Part shown: positions 1 through 4,753 of the stretch, piece by piece
Layout of the letters: each line of letters starts with the position of its first letter
Numbering within the stretch: position 1 is the first letter of the stretch
DNA from: an uncultured Desulfobacterales bacterium
GTDB lineage: Bacteria; Desulfobacterota; Desulfobacteria; Desulfobacterales; G020354645
NCBI GenBank assembly: GCA_947259865.1
Contig: CAMYNZ010000200.1
Span: 1-6,970, forward strand
Length of the DNA: 6,970 nucleotides
Direction: 5' to 3'
Translations under genes and position numbers: made by a program
Notes under the pieces: generated by a model
Databases searched by the model: none
The model's input: only the letters and a program-made list of their open reading frames with translations
Told to the model about the DNA's origin: nothing

Positions 1-125
1 TCTCTAAAAAATGCTTCGCTGATGTCCGGTATATCCGGGAAAATGGCCCGCAGGTCAACGACTCCCTCATCCTTTAGTAAACCCGGTTTTTCTGATCCTT
101 TGGGACCGAATCGAACCAGTCTCAT
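1..125 (-). CDS. Fumarylacetoacetate hydrolase family protein, N-terminal fragment (runs off window)
   Basis: Only the first 41 codons are inside the window; the gene continues beyond base 1. The translation begins MRLVRFGPKGSEKPGLL and continues with a VVDLRAIFPDI segment. This is the usual N-terminal cap of FAH-family enzymes, where a short strand (RLVRFG), a KPG-x-L turn and a 'DL' segment precede the metal-binding catalytic barrel. Family members are Mg/Mn-dependent hydrolases, isomerases or decarboxylases acting on acylpyruvate-like compounds in aromatic and amino-acid catabolism. The catalytic part is absent here, so the substrate cannot be assigned. The ATG (125-123) overlaps the TGA stop of the upstream methyltransferase gene (124-122) as ATGA, which implies translational coupling and membership of the ndk operon. 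Family call is from recognition of the N-terminal pattern only. Confidence 0.78.
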   Translation of the reverse strand, partial: MRLVRFGPKGSEKPGLLKDEGVVDLRAIFPDIPDISEAFFR

Positions 126-883
126 AGTTTCCCTTTCTCTTTTAATCCATCTGTGTAACGTTTTTGCGCATACCAATCTATCTGCCGGCAAATCCCCCGT
201 ATGATGCTGACCTCTCTGGCTCTTAGCTGCATTCTTGTGCAAAATTGCCGCACCCGATTCATCCAATGTTCCGGGTTCTCGGGGTTGAGGTAGTTTATAC
301 GCACAAGAATATCTCTGAGTTGATCATACATCCCGTCAAGCTCGTGCCGGGTGGCCAACCGGGGTGTTGATTCCGGGGGTTTTTCCTGTCCGGCTAAAAA
401 AATTTGATAACACATTATCATGACAGCCTGTGCCAGGTTTAGAGACGAAAAGGCAGCGGTTGGAATCGTGGCCAAAACGTGACAGTGACGGAGTTCTGCG
501 TTGGAAAGTCCTTTATCCTCGGGCCCAAAAAGCAGGGCAATCCGGTTATTCTGTGACATGGATACAAGCATATCCGCCAGTCTTGAGGGCGTTGCAATGA
601 CCTGGCGCTGCTTGCCCAGGCGGGCAGTGGTGCCGATCACATAATTGAAAGCAGAAATTGCATGTTTAAGGCTTTCAAAAACCTGCATCTGCTCAACAAT
701 CTCGACTGCCGCATGGGTTGCCATTTTCAGGACTTTGGTCAAATCGCAATTTTGCGGAGCAACCGTTATTAGCTCCCGGAGTCCCATATTGTGCATGGCC
801 CGTGCCGCCGCCCCGATGTTTTCCGGATAACGGGGTCGGTTCAATACGACCGCCAAATTGGATAAATTGACACGCGTCGCCAT
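122..883 (-). CDS. trmJ: TrmJ/TrmH-family (SPOUT) RNA 2'-O-methyltransferase
   Basis: The 253-residue product is predicted to transfer a methyl group from S-adenosylmethionine to a ribose 2'-OH in RNA; TrmJ modifies tRNA position 32. The three SPOUT motifs are visible in order. Motif 1 is VVLNRPRYPENIGAAARA at residues 12-29, with N22 and R28. Motif 2 is LLFGPEDKGLSNAEL at 117-131, the SAM-binding knot segment. Motif 3 is IPTAAFSSLNLAQAV at 140-154, with S147, L148 and N149. The C-terminal ~90 residues (about 165-253) are charged and helical, fitting the extra C-terminal domain of TrmJ (about 245 residues in E. coli). It lacks the N-terminal substrate-binding domain of RlmB/TrmH-type enzymes. 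The start ATG (883-881) shares one base with the ndk stop (TAATG) and has only a weak Shine-Dalgarno, so translation is probably coupled. The symbol is by family resemblance; TrmJ versus another LasT/YfiF-like SPOUT enzyme is not proved. Confidence 0.9.
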   Translation of the reverse strand: MATRVNLSNLAVVLNRPRYPENIGAAARAMHNMGLRELITVAPQNCDLTKVLKMATHAAVEIVEQMQVFESLKHAISAFNYVIGTTARLGKQRQVIATPSRLADMLVSMSQNNRIALLFGPEDKGLSNAELRHCHVLATIPTAAFSSLNLAQAVMIMCYQIFLAGQEKPPESTPRLATRHELDGMYDQLRDILVRINYLNPENPEHWMNRVRQFCTRMQLRAREVSIIRGICRQIDWYAQKRYTDGLKEKGKL

Positions 884-1299
884 TAGGCTATAATCTCAAA
901 ACTGTTGAAAAAATAACTGATCTCAAATGCCGCGGTTTCGGGAGCATCCGAACCATGGACCACATTTTTTTCAATATCAGTGGCAAATTCCCGGCGGATG
1001 GTTCCCTCCTTGGCTTCCTTATAGTTTGTTGCCCCCATCAAATCACGGTAACGTGCAATAACATTCTGGCCCTCGAGAACCATCATCACCGCTGGCCCGG
1101 ATGACATAAAATCCGTCAGGCTCTCAAAAAATGGTTTTCCCACATGAACCGCGTAAAATCCCTCTGCCTGAGCTTTGGTCATATGTAACATCTTCATAGC
1201 GATAATTTTAAATCCGTTGGTCTCAATACGCTTTACGATTTCACCAATCAGCCCGCGGGCAACTGCGTCCGGTTTGATAATTGATAACGTTTTATCCAT
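883..1299 (-). CDS. ndk: Nucleoside diphosphate kinase
   Basis: The 138-residue product matches the usual length of bacterial Ndk. The enzyme balances NTP and dNTP pools by transferring the gamma-phosphate from one NTP to an NDP through a phospho-histidine. The N-terminal [10 protein letters not shown] segment carries K9. The signature [10 protein letters not shown] lies at 112-121, with catalytic H115, N113 and the following S117-D118. Y49 (GFYA) and R86 (RYRDLMGAT) fit the nucleotide site, and IRREFA (101-106) is the variant of the usual IR.DFA loop. It is the first gene of the minus-strand operon. An AAGGA Shine-Dalgarno (plus-strand 1310-1314) sits 10 bases upstream of ATG. The downstream methyltransferase starts inside its stop codon. 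Confidence 0.97.
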   Translation of the reverse strand: MDKTLSIIKPDAVARGLIGEIVKRIETNGFKIIAMKMLHMTKAQAEGFYAVHVGKPFFESLTDFMSSGPAVMMVLEGQNVIARYRDLMGATNYKEAKEGTIRREFATDIEKNVVHGSDAPETAAFEISYFFNSFEIIA

Positions 1300-1309
1300 A
1301 ATATCTTTA

Positions 1310-1314
1310 TCCTT
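1310..1314 (-). promoter_or_regulatory. Ribosome binding site of ndk
   Basis: AAGGA on the minus strand, 10 bases upstream of the ATG at 1299-1297. It is the only clear Shine-Dalgarno in the three-gene operon, which supports coupled translation of the two downstream genes. Confidence 0.75.
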
Positions 1315-1411
1315 TCATCCAAGTGATGGTTCCCGGAGGCATACCAAAACGTTGATTCCAAGTCAACCGCAGCTATCAATCATGCTTATCAAGTGCAGAA
1401 TTTATAGTGTT

Positions 1412-1446
1412 TTTGATTGACAATCAAATTGTATAGCTATAATTTG
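1412..1446. promoter_or_regulatory. Palindrome with back-to-back promoter-like boxes
   Basis: TTTGATTG-A-CAATCAAA (1412-1428) is a perfect 8-bp inverted repeat. On the plus strand it contains a perfect -35 TTGACA (1417-1422), followed after 15 bases by a perfect -10 TATAAT (1438-1443). On the minus strand TTGATT (1427-1422) is followed after 15 bases by TATAAA (1406-1401), pointing towards ndk. A second overlapping inverted repeat, CAAATTGTA/TATAATTTG around TAGC (1425-1446), has one G-T pair. The 15-base spacers are shorter than the usual 16-18, so strength is uncertain. A repressor-bound divergent promoter is one reading. Confidence 0.45.
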
Positions 1447-1525
1447 AAAAACAGCTACTGCACCTCGGATACGCATCCTCATCTACAGCACATCAGCGGC
1501 ACTTGATTCCTCATTCAGCAGGCGT

Positions 1526-1578
1526 GACCCATCGGTAATTATCAATTTTGAATAATTGAGGGGTCGGGGTGTTTTTTT
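1526..1578 (+). terminator. Possible rho-independent terminator in the intergenic region
   Basis: GACCC (1526-1530) pairs with GGGTC (1561-1565), and AATTAT (1537-1542) pairs with ATAATT (1552-1557). Seven T follow at 1572-1578. The stem is interrupted by unpaired bases and six bases separate it from the T run, so it is an imperfect terminator. Its position about 125 bases after the promoter-like boxes at 1417-1443 suggests it could end a short transcript. Confidence 0.35.
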
Positions 1579-1610
1579 GCACAACAAGATGATCACTCCG
1601 GTGCTTCTAA

Positions 1611-1634
1611 TGGGCAGAGGGCTATTCCCGCCCA
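1611..1634. repeat. GC-rich hairpin
   Basis: TGGGC (1611-1615) pairs with GCCCA (1630-1634), and GGG (1619-1621) with CCC (1627-1629). There is an AGA bulge and a five-base loop. No T run follows, so it is not an evident terminator. Function unknown. Confidence 0.4.
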
Positions 1635-1969
1635 GAAAGGCAAAATACGGCGTCGGTTCTTGTTGGAGTCAAAGTTTTAAATAGCCGGCAATAAAGTGTA
1701 CCTATGAATTTCGCTAAAACAAATCCTCTCAAATTGTGCTTTTATTACTCCTGACGGAACGGTAGTTGTTTTGTCGGGAGCATCCACACCCAGATTAACT
1801 GTTCCACATTATCGGATACATTCAGATAACGTTTAGTAAACTCTCACTTGTCGGTTTTTGGACGGTATCGACCCCAATAAGACCTGAAGGCTTTTCGATG
1901 TAAGTCGAAATTGTTAACCAGGCTTTCCTTGAATTTGTGACCCGAAATAACCGAAAGGAGGAGTAAACC

Positions 1970-2575
1970 ATGAAAAAAAGATACAGAAATTACGAGTCTT
2001 TACTTAAAATTACCGGGGCCATCTCAGCTACCAAAGATCCCGAAGATGCTGTCCCACTGATTGTGGAAAGTGTCAAAACCGCTTTAGACGTAAAAGGCTG
2101 CTCCCTTTTTCTATTTAATCGCAAAACTGATGAATTGGCGTTAGCCGGTGCCTATGGCTTGAGCACGGAGTATCTCAACAAAGGGCCGATAAGTTCAATG
2201 CGTTCTATTGCCGAGTCCTTAACGGAAGGTCCCGTCGCTATTTATGACGTGGCTGACGATCCGAGGATTCAGTATCCGCAAGAAGCCATAAAAGAAGGAA
2301 TCGCTTCAATTATGTCCGTACCGATCATAATCCACAGCCGTGTGATCGGTGCTTTACGGGTGTATACTGAGGAGCGGTGGGAATTTACGCTGGAAGATGT
2401 TAATCTGGTCCAGGCCGTGGCTCAAATCGCCGGGATGGCGATAGAAATGTGCCGGCTCAACAAAGGACTGAAGACCAGCATCGAAATCTTAAAAACCATG
2501 CGGGATCCGGCAACGATCAAATCGAAAAAATGGACACCCCATGAAGGTGTTCCGGTGAGTGTAGCGGCTGAATGA
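1970..2575 (+). CDS. Stand-alone GAF-domain protein
   Basis: The 201-residue soluble protein has no signal peptide or membrane segment. A single GAF domain spans about residues 8-163. It begins with a helix (ESLLKITGAISATKDPEDAV), then the typical strand KGCSLFLFN (42-50) with C44, a RKTDELALAGAYGLS strand pair (51-65), and the IMSVPIIIHSRVIGALRVYTEE strand-turn-strand (114-135). It ends with the helix DVNLVQAVAQIAGMAIE. GAF domains bind small ligands or chromophores and normally sit in histidine kinases, cyclases or transcription regulators. Here no output domain follows, only a ~38-residue tail ending HEGVPVSVAAE. It presumably signals through a partner or acts as a ligand-binding or redox protein. 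The start is fixed by a strong AAAGGAGGAG Shine-Dalgarno seven bases upstream. No neighbour indicates a ligand. Confidence 0.85.
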   Translation: MKKRYRNYESLLKITGAISATKDPEDAVPLIVESVKTALDVKGCSLFLFNRKTDELALAGAYGLSTEYLNKGPISSMRSIAESLTEGPVAIYDVADDPRIQYPQEAIKEGIASIMSVPIIIHSRVIGALRVYTEERWEFTLEDVNLVQAVAQIAGMAIEMCRLNKGLKTSIEILKTMRDPATIKSKKWTPHEGVPVSVAAE

Positions 2576-2640
2576 GAAACATTGCTTTAATCCGCATTAT
2601 AGAGCGCAACACAAAGCACTCGTCGATATGGCCGGGGGGT

Positions 2641-2665
2641 TCCTCTGGACGGTATTCCCAGAGGA
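2641..2665. repeat. Hairpin downstream of the GAF gene
   Basis: TCCTCTGG (2641-2648) and CCAGAGGA (2658-2665) form a perfect 8-bp stem around a nine-base loop. Flanking GG and CC could extend it past a one-base bulge. No T run follows, so intrinsic termination is not supported. It may be an RNA processing or stability element for the GAF transcript or part of a structured RNA. Confidence 0.45.
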
Positions 2666-2790
2666 CCACTCCAGCCAAAGTTTTGGTAACACTGTTCCCC
2701 TTCAAAAATCCCATCTCAATCATAGAAGTGGTTTCAAAACCCAAAACCCCTAAATGAGGGCGGCCGGACGTCACAGCAAAGTAAATTCGG

Positions 2791-2819
2791 TTGACAAAAA
2801 ACGGGCTGAATTTTATTAT
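2791..2819 (+). promoter_or_regulatory. Sigma-70-type promoter of the FmdB-family gene
   Basis: A perfect -35 TTGACA (2791-2796), a 17-base spacer and a -10 TATTAT (2814-2819, one mismatch to consensus) are present. It is the best promoter in the window. The start would be near 2826, giving a leader of about 134 bases before the ATG at 2960. Confidence 0.7.
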
Positions 2820-2959
2820 TTGGTAACGAAATTTGGACCGAAGTGTTAAAACCACTTCCAGTCGTAATTGAAAAGTTTCCACTTTATAGCTGGGCAGGAT
2901 TTTAGAGTTCGACATCAGGTCTTGAAACCGTTTTTGTATAATACTGAAGAGGAACTGCC

Positions 2960-3454
2960 ATGCCGATTTACGAATTTTATTGCATCGACTGCAATACAAT
3001 TTTTAATTTCTTTTCCAAAACCATAAATACCCGTAAAAAGCCCAAATGCCCCAAGTGTAAAACCAAAACCCTGTCAAGGCAGATGTCAACATTTGCAGTT
3101 ACCGGAAAAGCAAAGGAAGACAGCGAAATGGACGATCTGCCCTTTGATGAGACCAAGATGGAACAGGCCATGAATGTATTGGCCGGTGAAGCTGATAAAA
3201 TAAATGAAGACGATCCCCGTCAGGCCGCCCAACTTATGCGCAAACTCACTGACATGACCGGTATGCAACTCGGTTCGGGGATGGAAGAGGCTCTTGGCCG
3301 GATGGAACGGGGTGAAGACCCGGATAAGATCGAGGAAGAGATGGGAGATCTTCTGGAGGGTGAAGATCCTTTTTTATTGCCAGGGAAAAAAGGCGCCGGA
3401 TTGAAAACAAAACGTTCGGCGCCGTCTAGGGATGAAACTCTCTATGATCTCTAG
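2960..3454 (+). CDS. FmdB-family zinc-ribbon protein with acidic C-terminal region
   Basis: The 164-residue product starts MPIYEFYCIDCNTIF, the hallmark of the FmdB/CxxC_CxxC_SSSS zinc-ribbon family. Four cysteines, C8-x2-C11 and C30-x2-C33 (CPKCK), form a single zinc knuckle pair in the first ~40 residues. The rest (about 50-164) is hydrophilic and acidic, with helical blocks DLPFDETKMEQAMNVLAGEA and KLTDMTGMQL and a charged GRMERGEDPDKIEEEMGDLL segment. The basic tail ends DETLYDL. FmdB was named as a putative regulator of formamidase expression in Methylophilus; the role of the long form is not known. An AAGAGGA Shine-Dalgarno (2947-2953) supports this ATG. The TAG stop (3452-3454) lies inside the CTAG left boundary of the MITE-like element, so the insertion coincides exactly with the 3' end. 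Confidence 0.88.
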   Translation: MPIYEFYCIDCNTIFNFFSKTINTRKKPKCPKCKTKTLSRQMSTFAVTGKAKEDSEMDDLPFDETKMEQAMNVLAGEADKINEDDPRQAAQLMRKLTDMTGMQLGSGMEEALGRMERGEDPDKIEEEMGDLLEGEDPFLLPGKKGAGLKTKRSAPSRDETLYDL

Positions 3455-3643
3455 AATTGGTTTCAAAACCCCATCTAAGGTTCAATGGCTGTGTTGCAAA
3501 CCTCTTCAAAATGTACTGCTCATCCGCCAGAGTGCTTTGGCGGACTGCGATTTTTCACCTGTCCCGCCATAGCTTTTAAGCGACGGCGGATCGGTTTGTG
3601 CCTTACCCTTGAGCCTAATCTGAGGTTTTGAAACCAATTCTAG
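3451..3643. mobile_element. MITE-like element with 20-bp perfect terminal inverted repeats and CTAG ends
   Basis: The left end CTAGAATTGGTTTCAAAACC (3451-3470) is the exact reverse complement of the right end (3624-3643). Similarity of the two arms continues imperfectly inward for about 18 more bases. The 193-bp element encodes no protein. It contains two interior hairpins: TCCGCCA/TGGCGGA (3523-3529/3538-3544), and CCGCC/GGCGG (3564-3568/3585-3589) with an inner GCTT/AAGC stem. Both ends carry CTAG. That fits insertion of an IS630/Tc1-like transposon (TA duplication, known preference for CTAG) or another CTAG-targeting family such as IS5-like elements. No transposase is in the window, so it is presumably non-autonomous. 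It sits between the FmdB-family gene, whose stop it contains, and the macrodomain gene 26 bases further on. Confidence 0.8.
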
Positions 3644-3657
3644 TCACCGATCCAGTG

Positions 3658-3663
3658 GGAGGA
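3658..3663 (+). promoter_or_regulatory. Ribosome binding site deciding the macrodomain start
   Basis: GGAGGA lies six bases upstream of ATG 3670. It rules against the longer in-frame TTG start at 3628, which lies within the terminal repeat of the mobile element and has no Shine-Dalgarno. Confidence 0.85.
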
Positions 3664-3669
3664 CGCAGC

Positions 3670-4197
3670 ATGCAAGCAGATATTTTGGATAAAATTGAGA
3701 CCCGACAGGGAGATATTACCCGACTGAAGGTGGATGCTATCATAAACGCTGCCAATACTTCTTTGTTGGGTGGCGGTGGTGTTGACGGGGCCATTCACCG
3801 GGCTGCCGGACCCGAACTTCTGGCAGAATGCCGGACCCTGGGCGGATGCCCTACCGGAGAAGCCAGAATCACCGGCGGGTACAAGCTTGCTGCCCGTCAT
3901 GTTATTCATACCGTGGGACCGGTTTACAGTGCCAAGGCCGTTGATAAAGCCAGAAAGCTTCTGACCGGATGCTACCGGAATAGTTTGAGGCTGGCGTTGG
4001 AGCACAGTGTTAAAACGATTGCCTTTCCGGCCATTAGTTGCGGTGTTTATGGGTATCCGATTGAAGCGGCCTGTAAAGTAGCTGTTGATACGGTCTGCGA
4101 TTTTCTCAAAAACAACCAAGCCCCGGTAAAGGTTATTTTCATCCTGTTTTCGTCCCAGGATAAAAAAGTGTATGATGATTACCTTTCAAAATTATAG
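3670..4197 (+). CDS. Macrodomain protein, O-acetyl-ADP-ribose deacetylase / ADP-ribosyl hydrolase type (MacroD/YmdB class)
   Basis: From the ATG at 3670 the product is 175 residues, essentially one macrodomain. All class motifs are present. They are GDITRLKVDAIINAAN (14-29), GGGGVDGAIHRAAG (34-47), a GEARITGGYKL segment leading to RHVIHTVGP, and the loop AFPAISCGVYGYP. N29 and D39 have the ten-residue spacing of the catalytic Asn/Asp pair of MacroD1/2. This supports activity against O-acetyl-ADP-ribose and mono-ADP-ribosyl-Asp/Glu rather than binding alone. It is cytosolic. No ADP-ribosyltransferase, DarT-like toxin or sirtuin is adjacent, so it looks like a housekeeping or stress enzyme, not half of a toxin-antitoxin pair. 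Any promoter must lie in or before the mobile element. None is obvious. Confidence 0.93.
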   Translation: MQADILDKIETRQGDITRLKVDAIINAANTSLLGGGGVDGAIHRAAGPELLAECRTLGGCPTGEARITGGYKLAARHVIHTVGPVYSAKAVDKARKLLTGCYRNSLRLALEHSVKTIAFPAISCGVYGYPIEAACKVAVDTVCDFLKNNQAPVKVIFILFSSQDKKVYDDYLSKL

Positions 4198-4219
4198 CCT
4201 CAACACCTATTTTTCTGGA

Positions 4220-4248
4220 TTGACAAACTTTGTTACTGTAATTAAGTT
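4220..4248 (+). promoter_or_regulatory. Possible promoter of the selenoprotein gene
   Basis: A perfect -35 TTGACA (4220-4225) is followed after 17 bases by TAAGTT (4243-4248), only three of six matches to a -10. The AT-rich TAATTA at 4239 is too close. The location, just after the macrodomain gene and about 80-100 bases before the next ATG, is plausible; the -10 is weak. Confidence 0.4.
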
Positions 4249-4267
4249 AGAGCCAAATAAACTAATG

Positions 4268-4308
4268 GCTTATCTAAGCAAGCTCACTTGTGCTGATCTG
4301 CGATAAGC
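4268..4308 (+). repeat. Leader stem-loop immediately before the selenoprotein gene
   Basis: GCTTATC (4268-4274) is the exact reverse complement of GATAAGC (4302-4308). Within the loop, CAAG-CTCA-CTTG (4279-4290) forms a second perfect stem. The structure ends five bases before the GGGAGG Shine-Dalgarno (4313-4318), so it could be an operator or a translation-affecting leader. Confidence 0.45.
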
Positions 4309-4326
4309 TAAAGGGAGGAAGATAGA

Positions 4327-4641
4327 ATGGTTGAAGTAACAAAAGAAGCCTCCGGGCAAATAGCCGAGTATTTCAAAGGAAAAGACGTTTCACCAATCAG
4401 GATTTTTTTAAATGAAGTCGGTTGAGGGGGGCCCTCCCTCGCAATGGCTCTGGATGAGCCAAAGGACACGGATGACGTTTACACCATAGACGGGTTTACC
4501 TTCATTGCAGACAAAGGATTTATGGATAGGGCCAAACCGGTGAAAATCGATTTTATCGAATACGGCTTCCGGCTTTCCAGCGGCCTGGTATTTGACGAGA
4601 GCTGCACCAGTTGCAGTACCACCGGGGATTGCTGCGGCTAA
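4327..4641 (+). CDS. IscA/HesB-like selenoprotein (in-frame TGA at codon 33 read as selenocysteine)
   Basis: Starting at ATG 4327 (GGAGG eight bases upstream), the frame reads MVEVTKEASGQIAEYF and on to IRIFLNEVG. It then meets TGA (4423-4425) and continues without shift as GGPSLAMALDEPKDTDDV to TAA 4641. The total is 104 residues. The block G-U-G-G-P-S-L-A-M-A-L-D-E is that of the HesB-like selenoproteins. U33 stands where IscA-type proteins have the first of three iron/cluster-binding cysteines (GGCGGP in Cys homologues). The other ligands are in the C-terminal C93-x2-C96 and C102-C103. The fold is the A-type Fe-S carrier beta-sandwich, so a role in Fe-S or iron/redox chemistry is inferred, not shown. 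Protein-level similarity on both sides of the TGA argues against a pseudogene. It requires SelA/B/C/D elsewhere in the genome. It is monocistronic, bounded by a leader stem-loop and a strong terminator. Confidence 0.93.
4423..4461 (+). promoter_or_regulatory. Candidate bacterial SECIS element
   Basis: Downstream of the UGA, TGGCTC (4445-4450) pairs with GAGCCA (4456-4461) around the five-base loop TGGAT. Its G at 4452 is about 26 bases after the UGA, within the spacing seen for bacterial SECIS hairpins (short stem, G early in the apical loop). A second stem, GAGGG/CCCTC (4424-4428/4436-4440), includes part of the UGA itself and could stack below it. SelB binding is inferred from geometry. Confidence 0.65.
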
Positions 4642-4663
4642 TTATATCCTTATTTTAAAAAAG

Positions 4664-4691
4664 CAGCACTTGGTTAAGTGCTGTTTTTTTT
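4664..4691. terminator. Rho-independent terminator after the selenoprotein gene (bidirectional form)
   Basis: CAGCACTT (4664-4671) and AAGTGCTG (4676-4683) make a perfect 8-bp stem around GGTT, followed by eight T (4684-4691). A run of A precedes it, so it can also work on the minus strand. It lies 22 bases after the TAA of the selenoprotein gene. Confidence 0.95.
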
Positions 4692-4753
4692 ATTGCCCAA
4701 TGAGGCAAAGCTGAGGACAACATCAAGCCGTTGACAGTGTGTATTGGAAATGG

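Larger units (their letters stand above)
1300..1969. other. 670-base intergenic region without a convincing gene
   Basis: This is the divergent gap between ndk (minus) and the GAF gene (plus). All six frames are broken and no open frame here combines a start, a Shine-Dalgarno and a recognisable protein. Contents noted separately are a promoter-bearing palindrome at 1412-1446, a hairpin plus T7 at 1526-1578 and a GC-rich hairpin at 1611-1634. Minor palindromes are GTTTA-G-TAAAC at 1831-1841 and a TTTCGA/TCGAAA hairpin just before 1910. A weak candidate for the ndk promoter on the minus strand is TTGACT, 17 bases, then TATGCC preceded by TGG, within roughly 1330-1375. I found no convincing sigma-70 or sigma-54 promoter close to the GAF gene. 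Confidence 0.6.
2576..2959. other. 384-base intergenic stretch, undecided (open on both strands, with hairpin and promoter)
   Basis: Two ORFs cover parts of this gap, and neither is accepted. One is a plus-strand 61-codon frame starting at 2572, overlapping the GAF stop as ATGA. The other is a minus-strand frame running 2999 to 2517 through both flanking genes. Neither has recognisable family motifs or, for the plus frame, a Shine-Dalgarno of its own beyond coupling. Visible structure includes a hairpin TCCTCTGG/CCAGAGGA (2641-2648/2658-2665), a short CCAAA/TTTGG palindrome near 2676, and GGTTTCAAAACC at 2730-2741. The last is identical to 12 bases of the terminal repeat of the element at 3451-3643. 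A sigma-70-like promoter sits at 2791-2819. Confidence 0.5.

Noticed and set aside
1704..1960. Protein-like stretches in the gap (for example plus-strand ITPDGTVVVLSGAS and minus-strand VNLGVDAPDKTT, and a 50-codon minus-strand frame near the GAF start)
   Set aside because: They lack usable starts or Shine-Dalgarno sites, occur on both strands over the same bases, and match no family I can name; probably chance or very old decay.
2730..2741. Second copy of the mobile element, suggested by GGTTTCAAAACC
   Set aside because: Only 12 bases match, no partner inverted repeat or CTAG boundary is present nearby, and repeated 12-mers are expected by chance in a window of this size.
2517..2999. 160-codon minus-strand ORF
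   Set aside because: It runs through the 3' end of the GAF gene and the conserved zinc-ribbon start of the FmdB-family gene on the other strand. No family or Shine-Dalgarno is recognised. The intergenic part is kept only as an open question.
3628..3669. Longer macrodomain ORF starting at TTG 3628
   Set aside because: These codons lie within or just after the terminal repeat of the mobile element, there is no Shine-Dalgarno before TTG, and the ATG at 3670 has a strong GGAGGA at ideal spacing and starts close to the fold.
3640..4119. 159-codon minus-strand ORF
   Set aside because: Antisense shadow of the macrodomain gene.
4444..4641. Separate 65-codon gene starting at ATG 4444
   Set aside because: It is the downstream part of the selenoprotein. 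The ATG is an internal methionine of the LAMALDE motif and has no Shine-Dalgarno.
4327..4641. Pseudogene explanation for the TGA in the IscA/HesB-like gene
   Set aside because: The frame does not change, both halves are well preserved, the TGA replaces the catalytic-type cysteine exactly as in known HesB-like selenoproteins, and regulatory signals (Shine-Dalgarno, SECIS-like hairpin, terminator) are intact.
4731..4736. TTGACA as a -35 box for the small Cys-rich gene
   Set aside because: No acceptable -10 is found 15-19 bases downstream.
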